Below, piece after piece: positions 1 through 4,877 of a stretch of 5,620 nucleotides of DNA; within the stretch, counting starts at the first letter, position 1, and every line of letters starts with the position of its first letter. The translations under genes and the position numbers were made by a program. The notes beneath the pieces are model-generated. The model did no database searches. It worked only from the letters and a program-made list of their open reading frames with translations, and was not told where the DNA came from. Source of the stretch: Frankiales bacterium (GTDB taxonomy: Bacteria > Actinomycetota > Actinomycetes > Mycobacteriales > Jatrophihabitantaceae); assembly GCA_025963265.1 (NCBI GenBank), contig JAOPUY010000267.1, forward strand, positions 1 to 5,620, written 5' to 3'.

Positions 1-95
1 ACCCGCGGAACCACGATCAGGGCACGAGTGAAGGCCCGCCAGAACGCCTCTTCACTGGCGCCAAGCGGCACCGGGGCTTGCCTGATCGCGGTCAT
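1..95 (-). CDS. MarR-family transcriptional regulator, N-terminal part (runs off left edge)
   Basis: The minus strand from an ATG at 95-93 reads openly to the window edge, giving 31 full codons. The visible protein includes EEAFWRAFTRALIVVPR, which resembles the first dimerisation helix of actinobacterial MarR-type winged-helix repressors; these often begin with an acidic stretch, then FW or VW and an Arg/Leu/Pro-rich helix. The DNA-binding domain lies outside the window, so the family call is an inference from this helix alone. The gene lies 72 bases downstream of the ABC exporter on the same strand. It has no Shine-Dalgarno sequence, but a TAACAT hexamer lies six bases before the ATG, suggesting its own leaderless transcript. 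Another ATG at 103-101 hits a stop after three codons and is not the start. An ORF search with a length cut-off would miss it because it is truncated. Confidence 0.6.
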   Translation of the reverse strand, partial: MTAIRQAPVPLGASEEAFWRAFTRALIVVPR

Positions 96-101
96 CTGAT
101 C

Positions 102-107
102 ATGTTA
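102..107 (-). promoter_or_regulatory. Candidate leaderless -10 element (TAACAT) for the left-edge MarR gene
   Basis: On the minus strand TAACAT is followed by exactly six bases and then the ATG at 95-93. In actinobacteria a TANNNT hexamer at this distance usually sets transcription to begin at the first base of the start codon. No convincing -35 hexamer is seen 16-18 bases upstream, which is common for this promoter class. The same layout occurs twice more in the window, before the genes at 2153 and 3035. Confidence 0.45.
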
Positions 108-167
108 CTGACCGGCTCTGTCGGCACCGTGTGGGCATTCACAGTCGCCGGCCGCCTCGCCGCGGGC

Positions 168-2045
168 TCATGCGGCCAACGCGGCGTAACGCCCGTCGAC
201 CGCGACCAGGCTGGCATGCGTGCCGGCCTCCACGATGCGTCCGTGGTCGAGCACCACGATTTGATCGGCGTCGCGGACAGTGGACAGGCGGTGGGCGATC
301 GTGATCGTCGTCCGGCCCTCGGCCAACGCGTCGAAGGCCTGTTGCACCGCGCGCTCGGTCTCGTTGTCCAAGGCGCTGGTCGCCTCGTCGAGCACGAGCA
401 CTCGGGGGTTGCGCAGCAGGGTGCGGGCGATGGCGATCCGCTGCTTCTCGCCGCCGGAGAACCGGTGGCCCCGCGACCCGACCATCGTGTCGTAGCCCTC
501 GGGCAGGCTGGCGATCAGCTCGTGGATCTGCGCGGCCCGCGCGGCCTGCTCGATCTCGGCGTCCGTCGCGGACGGCTTGGCGTAACGCAGGTTCTCCCGG
601 ACGGTCGTGTGCAGCAGGTACGTCTCCTGACTCACGACCCCGACGATCTCCGATAGCTCGGCCAGGCGCAGATCGCGCAGGTTCACCCCGTCGATCAGGA
701 CCTCGCCGACGGTCGGGTCATACAGCCGCGAGACGAGGGCGGCGATGGTGCTCTTGCCCGAGCCGGTCTCGCCGACCAGGGCGAGGGTGGTGCCGGCCGG
801 GACGTCGAGGTCGATGTGGGCCACGGCGGGCGAGCCGCCGGGCGCGTAGGCGAACGTGACGTTGTGAAGCTGGACGTGCCCGCGGACGGCGGCCGGGGGC
901 AGGCTCACCGGGCGCACCGGGTCGTCGATCTCGACGGGCAGGTCGAGGTACTCAAAGATCCGGGCGAACAGGGCCAGCGAGCTGGTGAGCGAGACGCCGA
1001 CGTTGAGCAGGCCCATCAGCGGCCGGAACAAGCCCGACTGCAAGGCGGTGAAGGCGACCAGCGTCCCGATGGTCATGTGGCCTCGGGTGACCGGCAGGCC
1101 AGCGCTCAGGTAGATCACGGCTGGGATCGCGGCGAAGATGACGCTCATCGTGGCCATCCGCCAGCGGCCGGCCAATTCGGAGCGGAGCTCGAGGTCGATC
1201 AGGCGCAGCGAGGACTCGGTGAAGCGGCGGATCAGGGCCGCGCCGGTGCCCATCGACTTGCTGAGCTGGACGCCGCTGATGGACAAGCCCTCTTCGATCG
1301 TCACGTTGAGGTCGGCCAGCTCGCGTTGACGCTGCGCGGTGATCTCGCGGCGCATGCTGGCCACCTTGCGGGTCAGCAGGATGGCCGGCGGCATGACGAC
1401 GAGCGAGATCAGCGACAGCCGCCAGGACAGCGCTGCCATCGCCGCCGCGGTCGCCACGGCCGTCGTCAGGTTCGAGGCGATCGAGGTCGCCGTGGAGGTG
1501 ACCACGGCTTCCATGCCGCCGATGTCGTTGGTGATGCGCGACTGGACCTCACCGGTCCGGGTGCGCGTGAAGAAGGCGATGCTCTGCCGCTGCAAGTGGG
1601 TGAAGACGTCGGTGCGCAGCCGGTGCATGACCTGTTGCCCGATCTTGGTGCTGATCCAGGTCTGGATGACGCCGAGGGCCGCGGTGATGGCGGCGACGAC
1701 GAGCATGCCGAGGACTAGCCAGACCAGCAGCCGGACGTCCTGGCGGGGCAAGGCCTTGTCGATGACTGCCCGCAGCAGGAAGGGCGAGGCCATCGACACG
1801 ATCGAGGACGCGACGATGATGCCGACGACGACGGCCAGCGGCCAGCGGTAGGCGGTGAACAGGCGGCCGATGCGGCCCAACGAGACCTCGCGGGCTTGCT
1901 GCCGCTCGGCGGCGCTGACGGTGCGCCGGCCGCCGCCGCGGGGGCCGCGGGTGGCGGGCGGGCCAGCCGGGTTGCTGTCGGTTCGGGGAAGGTTGGTGGC
2001 TTGCGTGGTATCTGTTGCGTGCGTGGTTTCTATTGTGGCTCCCAA
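168..2045 (-). CDS. ABC multidrug-type exporter half-transporter (fused membrane and ATPase domains)
   Basis: The 625-residue protein has the layout of a type IV (B-family) ABC exporter half-transporter, expected to work as a membrane homodimer that expels drugs, lipids or peptides using ATP. After a Thr/Pro/Gly/Arg-rich extension of about 60 residues come six predicted membrane helices (roughly 68-95, 105-130, 190-206, 207-225, 300-316 and 325-345). The nucleotide-binding domain has Walker A GETGSGKST (425-433), Q-loop Gln473, signature FSGGEKQR (529-536), Walker B VLVLDEATSALD (549-560) with catalytic Glu554, and H-loop His585. All key residues are present. TTG at 2045 is the first possible start after an in-frame stop at 2054-2052. 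It lacks a good ribosome site (GGGG about 9 bases upstream), and no ATG occurs before Met85, so a later GTG/TTG start is possible. MarR-type genes on both sides suggest regulation by a ligand-responsive repressor. The substrate cannot be predicted. Confidence 0.93.
   Translation of the reverse strand: MGATIETTHATDTTQATNLPRTDSNPAGPPATRGPRGGGRRTVSAAERQQAREVSLGRIGRLFTAYRWPLAVVVGIIVASSIVSMASPFLLRAVIDKALPRQDVRLLVWLVLGMLVVAAITAALGVIQTWISTKIGQQVMHRLRTDVFTHLQRQSIAFFTRTRTGEVQSRITNDIGGMEAVVTSTATSIASNLTTAVATAAAMAALSWRLSLISLVVMPPAILLTRKVASMRREITAQRQRELADLNVTIEEGLSISGVQLSKSMGTGAALIRRFTESSLRLIDLELRSELAGRWRMATMSVIFAAIPAVIYLSAGLPVTRGHMTIGTLVAFTALQSGLFRPLMGLLNVGVSLTSSLALFARIFEYLDLPVEIDDPVRPVSLPPAAVRGHVQLHNVTFAYAPGGSPAVAHIDLDVPAGTTLALVGETGSGKSTIAALVSRLYDPTVGEVLIDGVNLRDLRLAELSEIVGVVSQETYLLHTTVRENLRYAKPSATDAEIEQAARAAQIHELIASLPEGYDTMVGSRGHRFSGGEKQRIAIARTLLRNPRVLVLDEATSALDNETERAVQQAFDALAEGRTTITIAHRLSTVRDADQIVVLDHGRIVEAGTHASLVAVDGRYAALAA
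1995..2030 (-). repeat. 18-bp imperfect tandem duplication in the exporter N-terminus
   Basis: Two adjacent 18-base units on the minus strand match at 15 of 18 positions and encode ETTHAT then DTTQAT (residues 6-17). They lie in the non-conserved extension before the first membrane helix, so either this is a recently expanded disordered tail or the true start lies downstream and the repeat is not translated. Confidence 0.6.
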
Positions 2046-2100
2046 GGGGAATCACCCCGTTTCTGGTGGGTGCAGCGCTCAGGTGGGCTGCCAGGTATGC

Positions 2101-2121
2101 TGAGGTAACCTCATCATGAGG
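2101..2121. promoter_or_regulatory. Candidate MarR operator: two overlapping 13-bp inverted repeats
   Basis: The divergent gap between the exporter and the MarR gene contains TGAGGT-A-ACCTCA (2101-2113) overlapping CCTCAT-C-ATGAGG (2109-2121). Each has perfect 6-bp arms and a one-base centre, and they share the middle half-site, so three half-sites TGAGG/CCTCA/TGAGG alternate in direction. MarR dimers usually bind short palindromes in such divergent regions, so autorepression plus exporter control is the natural inference. The right half-site overlaps where the -35 of the MarR gene's proposed promoter would lie. A promoter for the exporter must also be in this gap, but no convincing hexamer pair was found. 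Confidence 0.65.
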
Positions 2122-2140
2122 CTACAACAGCAGTCGCTGT

Positions 2141-2146
2141 TAACCT
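2141..2146 (+). promoter_or_regulatory. Candidate leaderless -10 element (TAACCT) for the divergent MarR gene
   Basis: TAACCT ends six bases before the GTG at 2153, which would place transcription start on the G of the start codon. There is no purine-rich ribosome site before the GTG, and an in-frame TAA (2141-2143) rules out any start further upstream. A weak -35 match, TGAGGC at 2117-2122 with an 18-base spacer, overlaps the candidate operator, so a bound repressor would block polymerase. Confidence 0.5.
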
Positions 2147-2152
2147 ATTCCG

Positions 2153-2569
2153 GTGGACGCCGAGCGCGAGGACAGCCTCGAGGAGTCGTTCTGGAACGTG
2201 GCCGGCCGGCTGCGCCGCCTGTCCCGTCAGACGCTGGCCCCGTGGAACATCTCGCCGTCCCACTCGCGCGCGGTCGGCGTCTTGCTGAGGCACGGCGAGA
2301 TGCGGCTCAACGAGCTATCCGAGCACCTGCGCATCGCCGCTCGCTCGACGACCGAGGTGGTGGACGCGCTGCAGGAGCACGGCCTCGTCGCGCGGCGGCC
2401 CGACCCCGCAGACCGGCGGGCGACGCTGGTCGCCCTGACCGAGCACGGCCGGCAGGTCGCGACGGCCATCCGAACCGCCCGATCAGAGCAGGGGCGGCAG
2501 TTCTTCGAGGTGCTGAGCGCGGCCGACCGGGCCGAGCTCGCGCGCATCCTGCAGCGCCTGGGGGCCTGA
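2153..2569 (+). CDS. MarR-family winged-helix transcriptional regulator
   Basis: The 138-residue protein has the usual MarR length. Residues 8-30 form the N-terminal dimerisation helix (EESFWNVAGRLRRL). Residues 45-78 hold the helix-turn-helix, with MRLNELSEHLRIAARSTTEV leading into the recognition helix. Residues 80-100 carry the family's wing signature, seen as DPADRRATLVALTEHG, followed by the C-terminal dimerisation helices. Such proteins are cytoplasmic dimers that release DNA when they bind small phenolic, antibiotic or other ligands, or on oxidation. There is no cysteine here, which argues against thiol-based redox sensing. The gene is divergent from the ABC exporter, with a palindromic candidate operator between them, so control of the exporter is the likely role. 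The GTG start is fixed by an upstream in-frame stop and appears leaderless. The ligand is unknown. Confidence 0.92.
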   Translation: MDAEREDSLEESFWNVAGRLRRLSRQTLAPWNISPSHSRAVGVLLRHGEMRLNELSEHLRIAARSTTEVVDALQEHGLVARRPDPADRRATLVALTEHGRQVATAIRTARSEQGRQFFEVLSAADRAELARILQRLGA

Positions 2570-2720
2570 CCAACGATTGCTGCTGATCGAGCGTGGTCAG
2601 CGTAGACTCGGCCTCACCGAGGACTTCTCATCGCTGGCATCCTGCCGGCCTCGCCCACGGCGAACTGCATCCGGTCATGGCTTACTCAGGTCCGGACGGG
2701 CGAACGGAAAGGCACTCCTC
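2570..2720 (+). other. 151-base leader region with a possible promoter for the small winged-helix gene
   Basis: No gene is seen here. TAGACT at 2603-2608 could be a -10 element. The only TTG-type upstream hexamer (TTGCTG, 2577-2582) is 20 bases away, which is too far for a standard promoter, so the call is weak. A 5-bp hairpin CTCGG-cctca-CCGAG (2607-2621) overlaps the hexamer and is too short to call a terminator. If TAGACT is used, the mRNA leader would be about 105 bases, which contrasts with the leaderless neighbours. Confidence 0.3.
2706..2712 (+). promoter_or_regulatory. Ribosome binding site GGAAAGG deciding the start at 2721
   Basis: GGAAAGG lies eight bases before ATG 2721 and is the clearest Shine-Dalgarno match in the window. 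It selects this ATG over an in-frame upstream start at 2577, which would add 48 residues (Arg/Ser-rich at first) unlike any winged-helix fold. Confidence 0.75.
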
Positions 2721-2954
2721 ATGACTCAATCCTTGTCAGACGTAGTCCTCAAGGCCCTGCGTGACTCCTCCCCCGACCGCGGCCCGCTCAGCTTGGCCGA
2801 TCTGGCCCGACGCTTCGGCGTCAGCCCGGCCCTGATCACCTCCTGCGCCAAGCAGTTGGTGGCCGAAGGACTGGTCGAGCCGACGATGGCCATGCACCGC
2901 GGCGTGCTCGCCATTCAGTCCCTCGCTCCGGTCCGGACCGCCGAGCCGGTCTAA
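2721..2954 (+). CDS. Small winged helix-turn-helix DNA-binding protein (77 residues)
   Basis: The protein is essentially one DNA-binding domain. Residues 1-17 form a first helix (SDVVLKALRDSS) and residues 23-31 a second (LSLADLARRFG). VSPALITSCAKQLVAEGLVE (34-53) is a textbook turn plus recognition helix, and residues 54-67 (MAMHRGVLAIQSL) could be the beta wing. There is no ligand or dimerisation domain, so it may act as a small accessory regulator or through a partner protein. The fold call rests on the A-D-L-A-x-x-F-G-V-S-x-x-x-I pattern, and I cannot name a family. It stands alone, 151 bases after the MarR gene and 80 bases before the exonuclease gene, with its own ribosome site. A target cannot be inferred from position. 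Single Cys42 lies in the recognition helix. Confidence 0.8.
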   Translation: MTQSLSDVVLKALRDSSPDRGPLSLADLARRFGVSPALITSCAKQLVAEGLVEPTMAMHRGVLAIQSLAPVRTAEPV

Positions 2955-2960
2955 GCCGCG

Positions 2961-3013
2961 CGTTGGTCGTTGCTCAACGGTCGTCGCTCGTTGGCCGTTG
3001 TTGGCCGTTGGCC
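2961..3013. repeat. GTTGG-rich short direct repeats upstream of the exonuclease gene
   Basis: The gap holds repeated GTTGG(C/T)C motifs. CGTTGGYCGTTG occurs at 2961-2972 and 2989-3000, 28 bases apart, and TTGGCCGTTG is perfectly tandem at 2991-3000 and 3001-3010, with a partial third copy continuing to 3013. Inverted CAACG (2975-2979) can pair with CGTTG at 2989-2993. No T-tract follows, so it is not an evident terminator. The last unit supplies the candidate -35 (TTGGCC) of the downstream gene. Confidence 0.6.
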
Positions 3014-3028
3014 GCACGCCGGTAGCTT
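3001..3028 (+). promoter_or_regulatory. Candidate leaderless promoter of the exonuclease III gene
   Basis: TTGGCC (3001-3006) and TAGCTT (3023-3028) are separated by 16 bases. TAGCTT is followed by six bases and then ATG 3035, so transcription should start on the ATG. There is no Shine-Dalgarno sequence in the preceding bases. Confidence 0.5.
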
Positions 3029-3034
3029 TGCCTG

Positions 3035-3832
3035 ATGCGGATCGCGACTTGGAACGTCAACTCGGTCAAAGCGCGGTTGCCGCGGCTGTTGGACTGGATC
3101 GCCGACCGGCAGCCGGACGTGCTGCTGATGCAGGAGACCAAGGCGACGATTGACAGCTGGCCCACGGCGGCGCTGAGCGAGCTGGGTTACGACTCAGCGC
3201 ACCACGGCGGCGGTCGGTGGAACGGCGTCGCCATCATCTCGCGGGTCGGACTGTCCGATGTCACCCGCGACCTGGCCAGCCAGCCGTCCTTCGACGGGGT
3301 CATCGAGCCCCGCGCGATCGGCGCCACCTGCGGCGGCGTCCGGCTCTGGTCGCTGTACGTCCCCAACGGCCGATCCGTCGGCCACGCTCATTTCGAGTAC
3401 AAGCTCCAATTCCTGCAGGCCCTCGCCGAGCAGACGGCGGCCGAGCGGCGCGCCCTCGGCCTGGACTACCCGTACGGGCTGCTCGGCGACTTCAACGTCG
3501 CGCCGAGGGACGAGGACGTCTGGGATATCACCGCCTTCGACGGGCTGACCCACGTCACCCCGCAGGAGCGGACGGCGGTGGCCGCGCTCGGCGCGGGCGG
3601 ACTGGTGGATCTCGCGCCGCGGGCCTCGGCCGACCCGACGGACACCCGCCCGGCCTACACCTTCTGGGAGATGCGGATGCTGGGGTTTCAGAAGGGTCGG
3701 GGCATGCGGATCGATCTCGCCCTGGTCAGCGAGTCCTTGGCCGATCGGACGTCGGCGACTTGGGTCGACCGGGACGCGCGCCGGGGCGAGGGTCCGTCCG
3801 ACCACGCGCCGCTCGTCGTCGACTTCGACTGA
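3035..3832 (+). CDS. xthA: Exodeoxyribonuclease III (AP endonuclease / 3'-5' exonuclease)
   Basis: The 265-residue protein matches the ExoIII/APE1 endonuclease-exonuclease-phosphatase fold and is close in length to E. coli ExoIII (268). It should incise DNA 5' to abasic sites and clean blocked 3' ends in base excision repair, using Mg2+. All catalytic residues are visible: Asn7 in ATWNVNS, Glu34 in LMQETK, Tyr108 and Asn111 in LYVPNGRS, Asp152 and Asn154 in LLGDFNVAP, Asp227 in MRIDLAL, and Asp256-His257 in PSDHAPL. The start at ATG 3035 is fixed by family alignment: the first strand begins MRIATWNVNS at residue 1. It stands alone, with a small DNA-binding gene before it and a DUF427 gene 117 bases after it. 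No actinobacterial LexA box (CGAAC-N4-GTTCG) was seen upstream, so SOS control is not supported. Confidence 0.95.
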   Translation: MRIATWNVNSVKARLPRLLDWIADRQPDVLLMQETKATIDSWPTAALSELGYDSAHHGGGRWNGVAIISRVGLSDVTRDLASQPSFDGVIEPRAIGATCGGVRLWSLYVPNGRSVGHAHFEYKLQFLQALAEQTAAERRALGLDYPYGLLGDFNVAPRDEDVWDITAFDGLTHVTPQERTAVAALGAGGLVDLAPRASADPTDTRPAYTFWEMRMLGFQKGRGMRIDLALVSESLADRTSATWVDRDARRGEGPSDHAPLVVDFD

Positions 3833-3949
3833 TCGGTCCCCGCATCGGTCACTGATCGATCGCAGAGATCCTGCTCGCAACCGCGTTCGTTAGCCGGCCG
3901 CACTGCGCACACTGGAAGCCATCGACGATGACGAGGGGCGTGAGCTGAG
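3833..3949. other. Intergenic gap between exonuclease III and the DUF427 gene
   Basis: This 117-base stretch has GATC-rich short repeats just after the exonuclease stop (TGATCGGTC, then TGATCGATCG near 3852-3861) but no hairpin plus T-tract and no clear promoter. GAGGGG at 3933-3938 lies 11 bases before the DUF427 start and is a usable but distant ribosome site. Confidence 0.4.
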
Positions 3950-4714
3950 ATGACGGGCTACCCAGGATTGATCGTGCCGGTCGACCACATCGAGCCGGTG
4001 CCCCGCCGGATCCGCGCCCTGTTGAACGGCCAGGTGGTCCTGGACACGACGGCGGCGCGGTACGTCTGGGAGTGGCAGAACTACCCGCAGTACTACATCC
4101 CGCTGGCTGATCTCGATCCCCGCTATCTGGTCGACGAGGAGCACACCCAACGGCTGCGCCGGGGCACCGCTCGGACGTTCGGCTTACGCGCCGGGTCGGA
4201 GTCACGGCCCGGATCGGTGCGGGTCTTCGGTGACGACGCCCTCCCCGGGTTGTCCGGGTTGGCCCGGCTGGACTGGGCGGCGCTCGACGGGTGGTTCGAG
4301 GAGGACGAGCAGGTCTTCGTCCACCCCCGTGACCCCTACAGCCGAGTCGACGCCATCCGCTCCACGCGGCGCGTCCGAATAGAGCTGGACGGCGTCGTGC
4401 TGGCCGAGTCGGCCTCGCCGGTGCTGGTGTTCGAGACCGGCCTGCCGACCCGCTATTACCTGAACCGGACGGAGCTCAACTACGAGTACCTGACCCCGAG
4501 CGACACTCAGAGCGAGTGTCCGTACAAGGGCGTGACGAGCGCGTACTGGTCGGTGCAGACGCCGGTTGGCCACTACGCCGACCTGGCTTGGGCCTACGAC
4601 TTCCCCACTCGGCAGCTGCTGCCGATCGCCGGATTGGTCGCCTTCTACAACGAGAAGCTCGACATCTTCGTAGATGGTGAGCTCGAGGCCCGTCCCCAGA
4701 CGCACTTTTCCTGA
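3950..4714 (+). CDS. DUF427 domain-containing protein, two-half form
   Basis: The 254-residue protein belongs to the DUF427 family (Pfam PF04248), a small beta-rich fold common in actinobacteria with no settled biochemical role. The C-terminal half is canonical: WFEEDEQVFVHPRDPYSRVD (115-134), RVRIELDGVVLAES (141-154), VFETGLPTRYYLNR (160-173), PSDTQSECPYKG (183-194), YWSV (199-202), DLAWAYDFP (211-219), IAGLVAFYNEKLDIFVDGE (226-244) and the ending RPQTHFS. Residues 13-60 hold a degenerate second copy: RRIRALLNGQVVLDTTAARY aligns with RRVRIELDGVVLAESASPVL (140-159), and YYIPLADLDPRYL with YYLNRTELNYEYL. The lone Cys190 sits in the conserved CPYKG turn. No signal peptide or membrane segment is seen, so it should be cytoplasmic. 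The start is the first ATG with a purine-rich stretch upstream. It converges on the right-edge gene across a palindromic tandem repeat. Confidence 0.9.
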   Translation: MTGYPGLIVPVDHIEPVPRRIRALLNGQVVLDTTAARYVWEWQNYPQYYIPLADLDPRYLVDEEHTQRLRRGTARTFGLRAGSESRPGSVRVFGDDALPGLSGLARLDWAALDGWFEEDEQVFVHPRDPYSRVDAIRSTRRVRIELDGVVLAESASPVLVFETGLPTRYYLNRTELNYEYLTPSDTQSECPYKGVTSAYWSVQTPVGHYADLAWAYDFPTRQLLPIAGLVAFYNEKLDIFVDGELEARPQTHFS

Positions 4715-4741
4715 ACCACGGCCCCCTAGTCGACCCTTCCC

Positions 4742-4872
4742 GCGATTTCGTCCACCTGGACGATTCCGCGCACGCCAACCCGACGCGCCGCGGCGATCTC
4801 GTCCACCTGGACGATTCCGCGCACGCCAACCCGACGCGCGGCGGCGATTTCGTCCACCTGGACGATTTTGCG
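4742..4872. repeat. 51-bp tandem repeat, about 2.6 copies, each containing a 16-bp palindrome
   Basis: The unit runs GCGATTTCGTCCACCTGGAC and on through CGCGCACGCCAACCCGACGC, with a period of exactly 51 bases. The inverted repeat TCGTCCA-CC-TGGACGA occurs at 4748-4763, 4799-4814 and 4850-4865. In copy 1 it is framed by further CGCG/CGCG pairing (4741-4744 with 4767-4770) across a symmetric 3-base internal loop. Copies 1 and 2 differ at very few positions; copy 3 breaks off after 4872 and has TTTT where the others have TTCC. The array fills the gap between two convergent genes. All frames are open because 51 is a multiple of three, but no start codon or ribosome site supports translation. Confidence 0.9.
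4850..4869 (+). terminator. Possible intrinsic terminator for the DUF427 gene (third palindrome plus TTTT)
   Basis: In the third repeat copy TCGTCC-ACCT-GGACGA can fold as a 6-bp stem with a tetraloop, followed at once by TTTT. The first two copies have TTCC instead. Read on the minus strand the stems are followed by AAATCG or GAGATCG, so only plus-strand transcription would end here. The U-tract is short, so efficiency is uncertain. Confidence 0.4.
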
Positions 4873-4877
4873 AGCTC

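Noticed and set aside
816..1718. Long plus-strand reading frame (300 codons) opposite the ABC exporter
   Set aside because: It lies wholly antisense to a gene with complete ABC motifs. Its product is Gly/Asp/Arg/Gln-rich with no domain, as expected from GC-rich third positions.
2607..2621. Hairpin CTCGG-cctca-CCGAG as terminator of the MarR gene
   Set aside because: The stem is only five pairs and no T-tract follows.
3833..3870. GATC-rich repeats after exonuclease III as a terminator or attachment site
   Set aside because: The repeats are short, mostly direct, and have neither stem-plus-T form nor a matching partner elsewhere in the window.
3194..3880. Minus-strand frame of 228 codons opposite exonuclease III
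   Set aside because: It is antisense to a gene with every catalytic residue in place, has no domain motifs, and starts beyond the gene's end without a ribosome site.
4744..4872. Third plus-strand frame of the 51-bp array, reading as repeated DFVHLDDSAHANPTRRG
   Set aside because: The peptide looks protein-like, but the frame has no ATG, GTG or TTG ahead of the array after the previous stop, and no ribosome site.
4742..4872. CRISPR array
   Set aside because: The copies are directly tandem with no unique spacers, there are fewer than three full units, and no cas genes are nearby.
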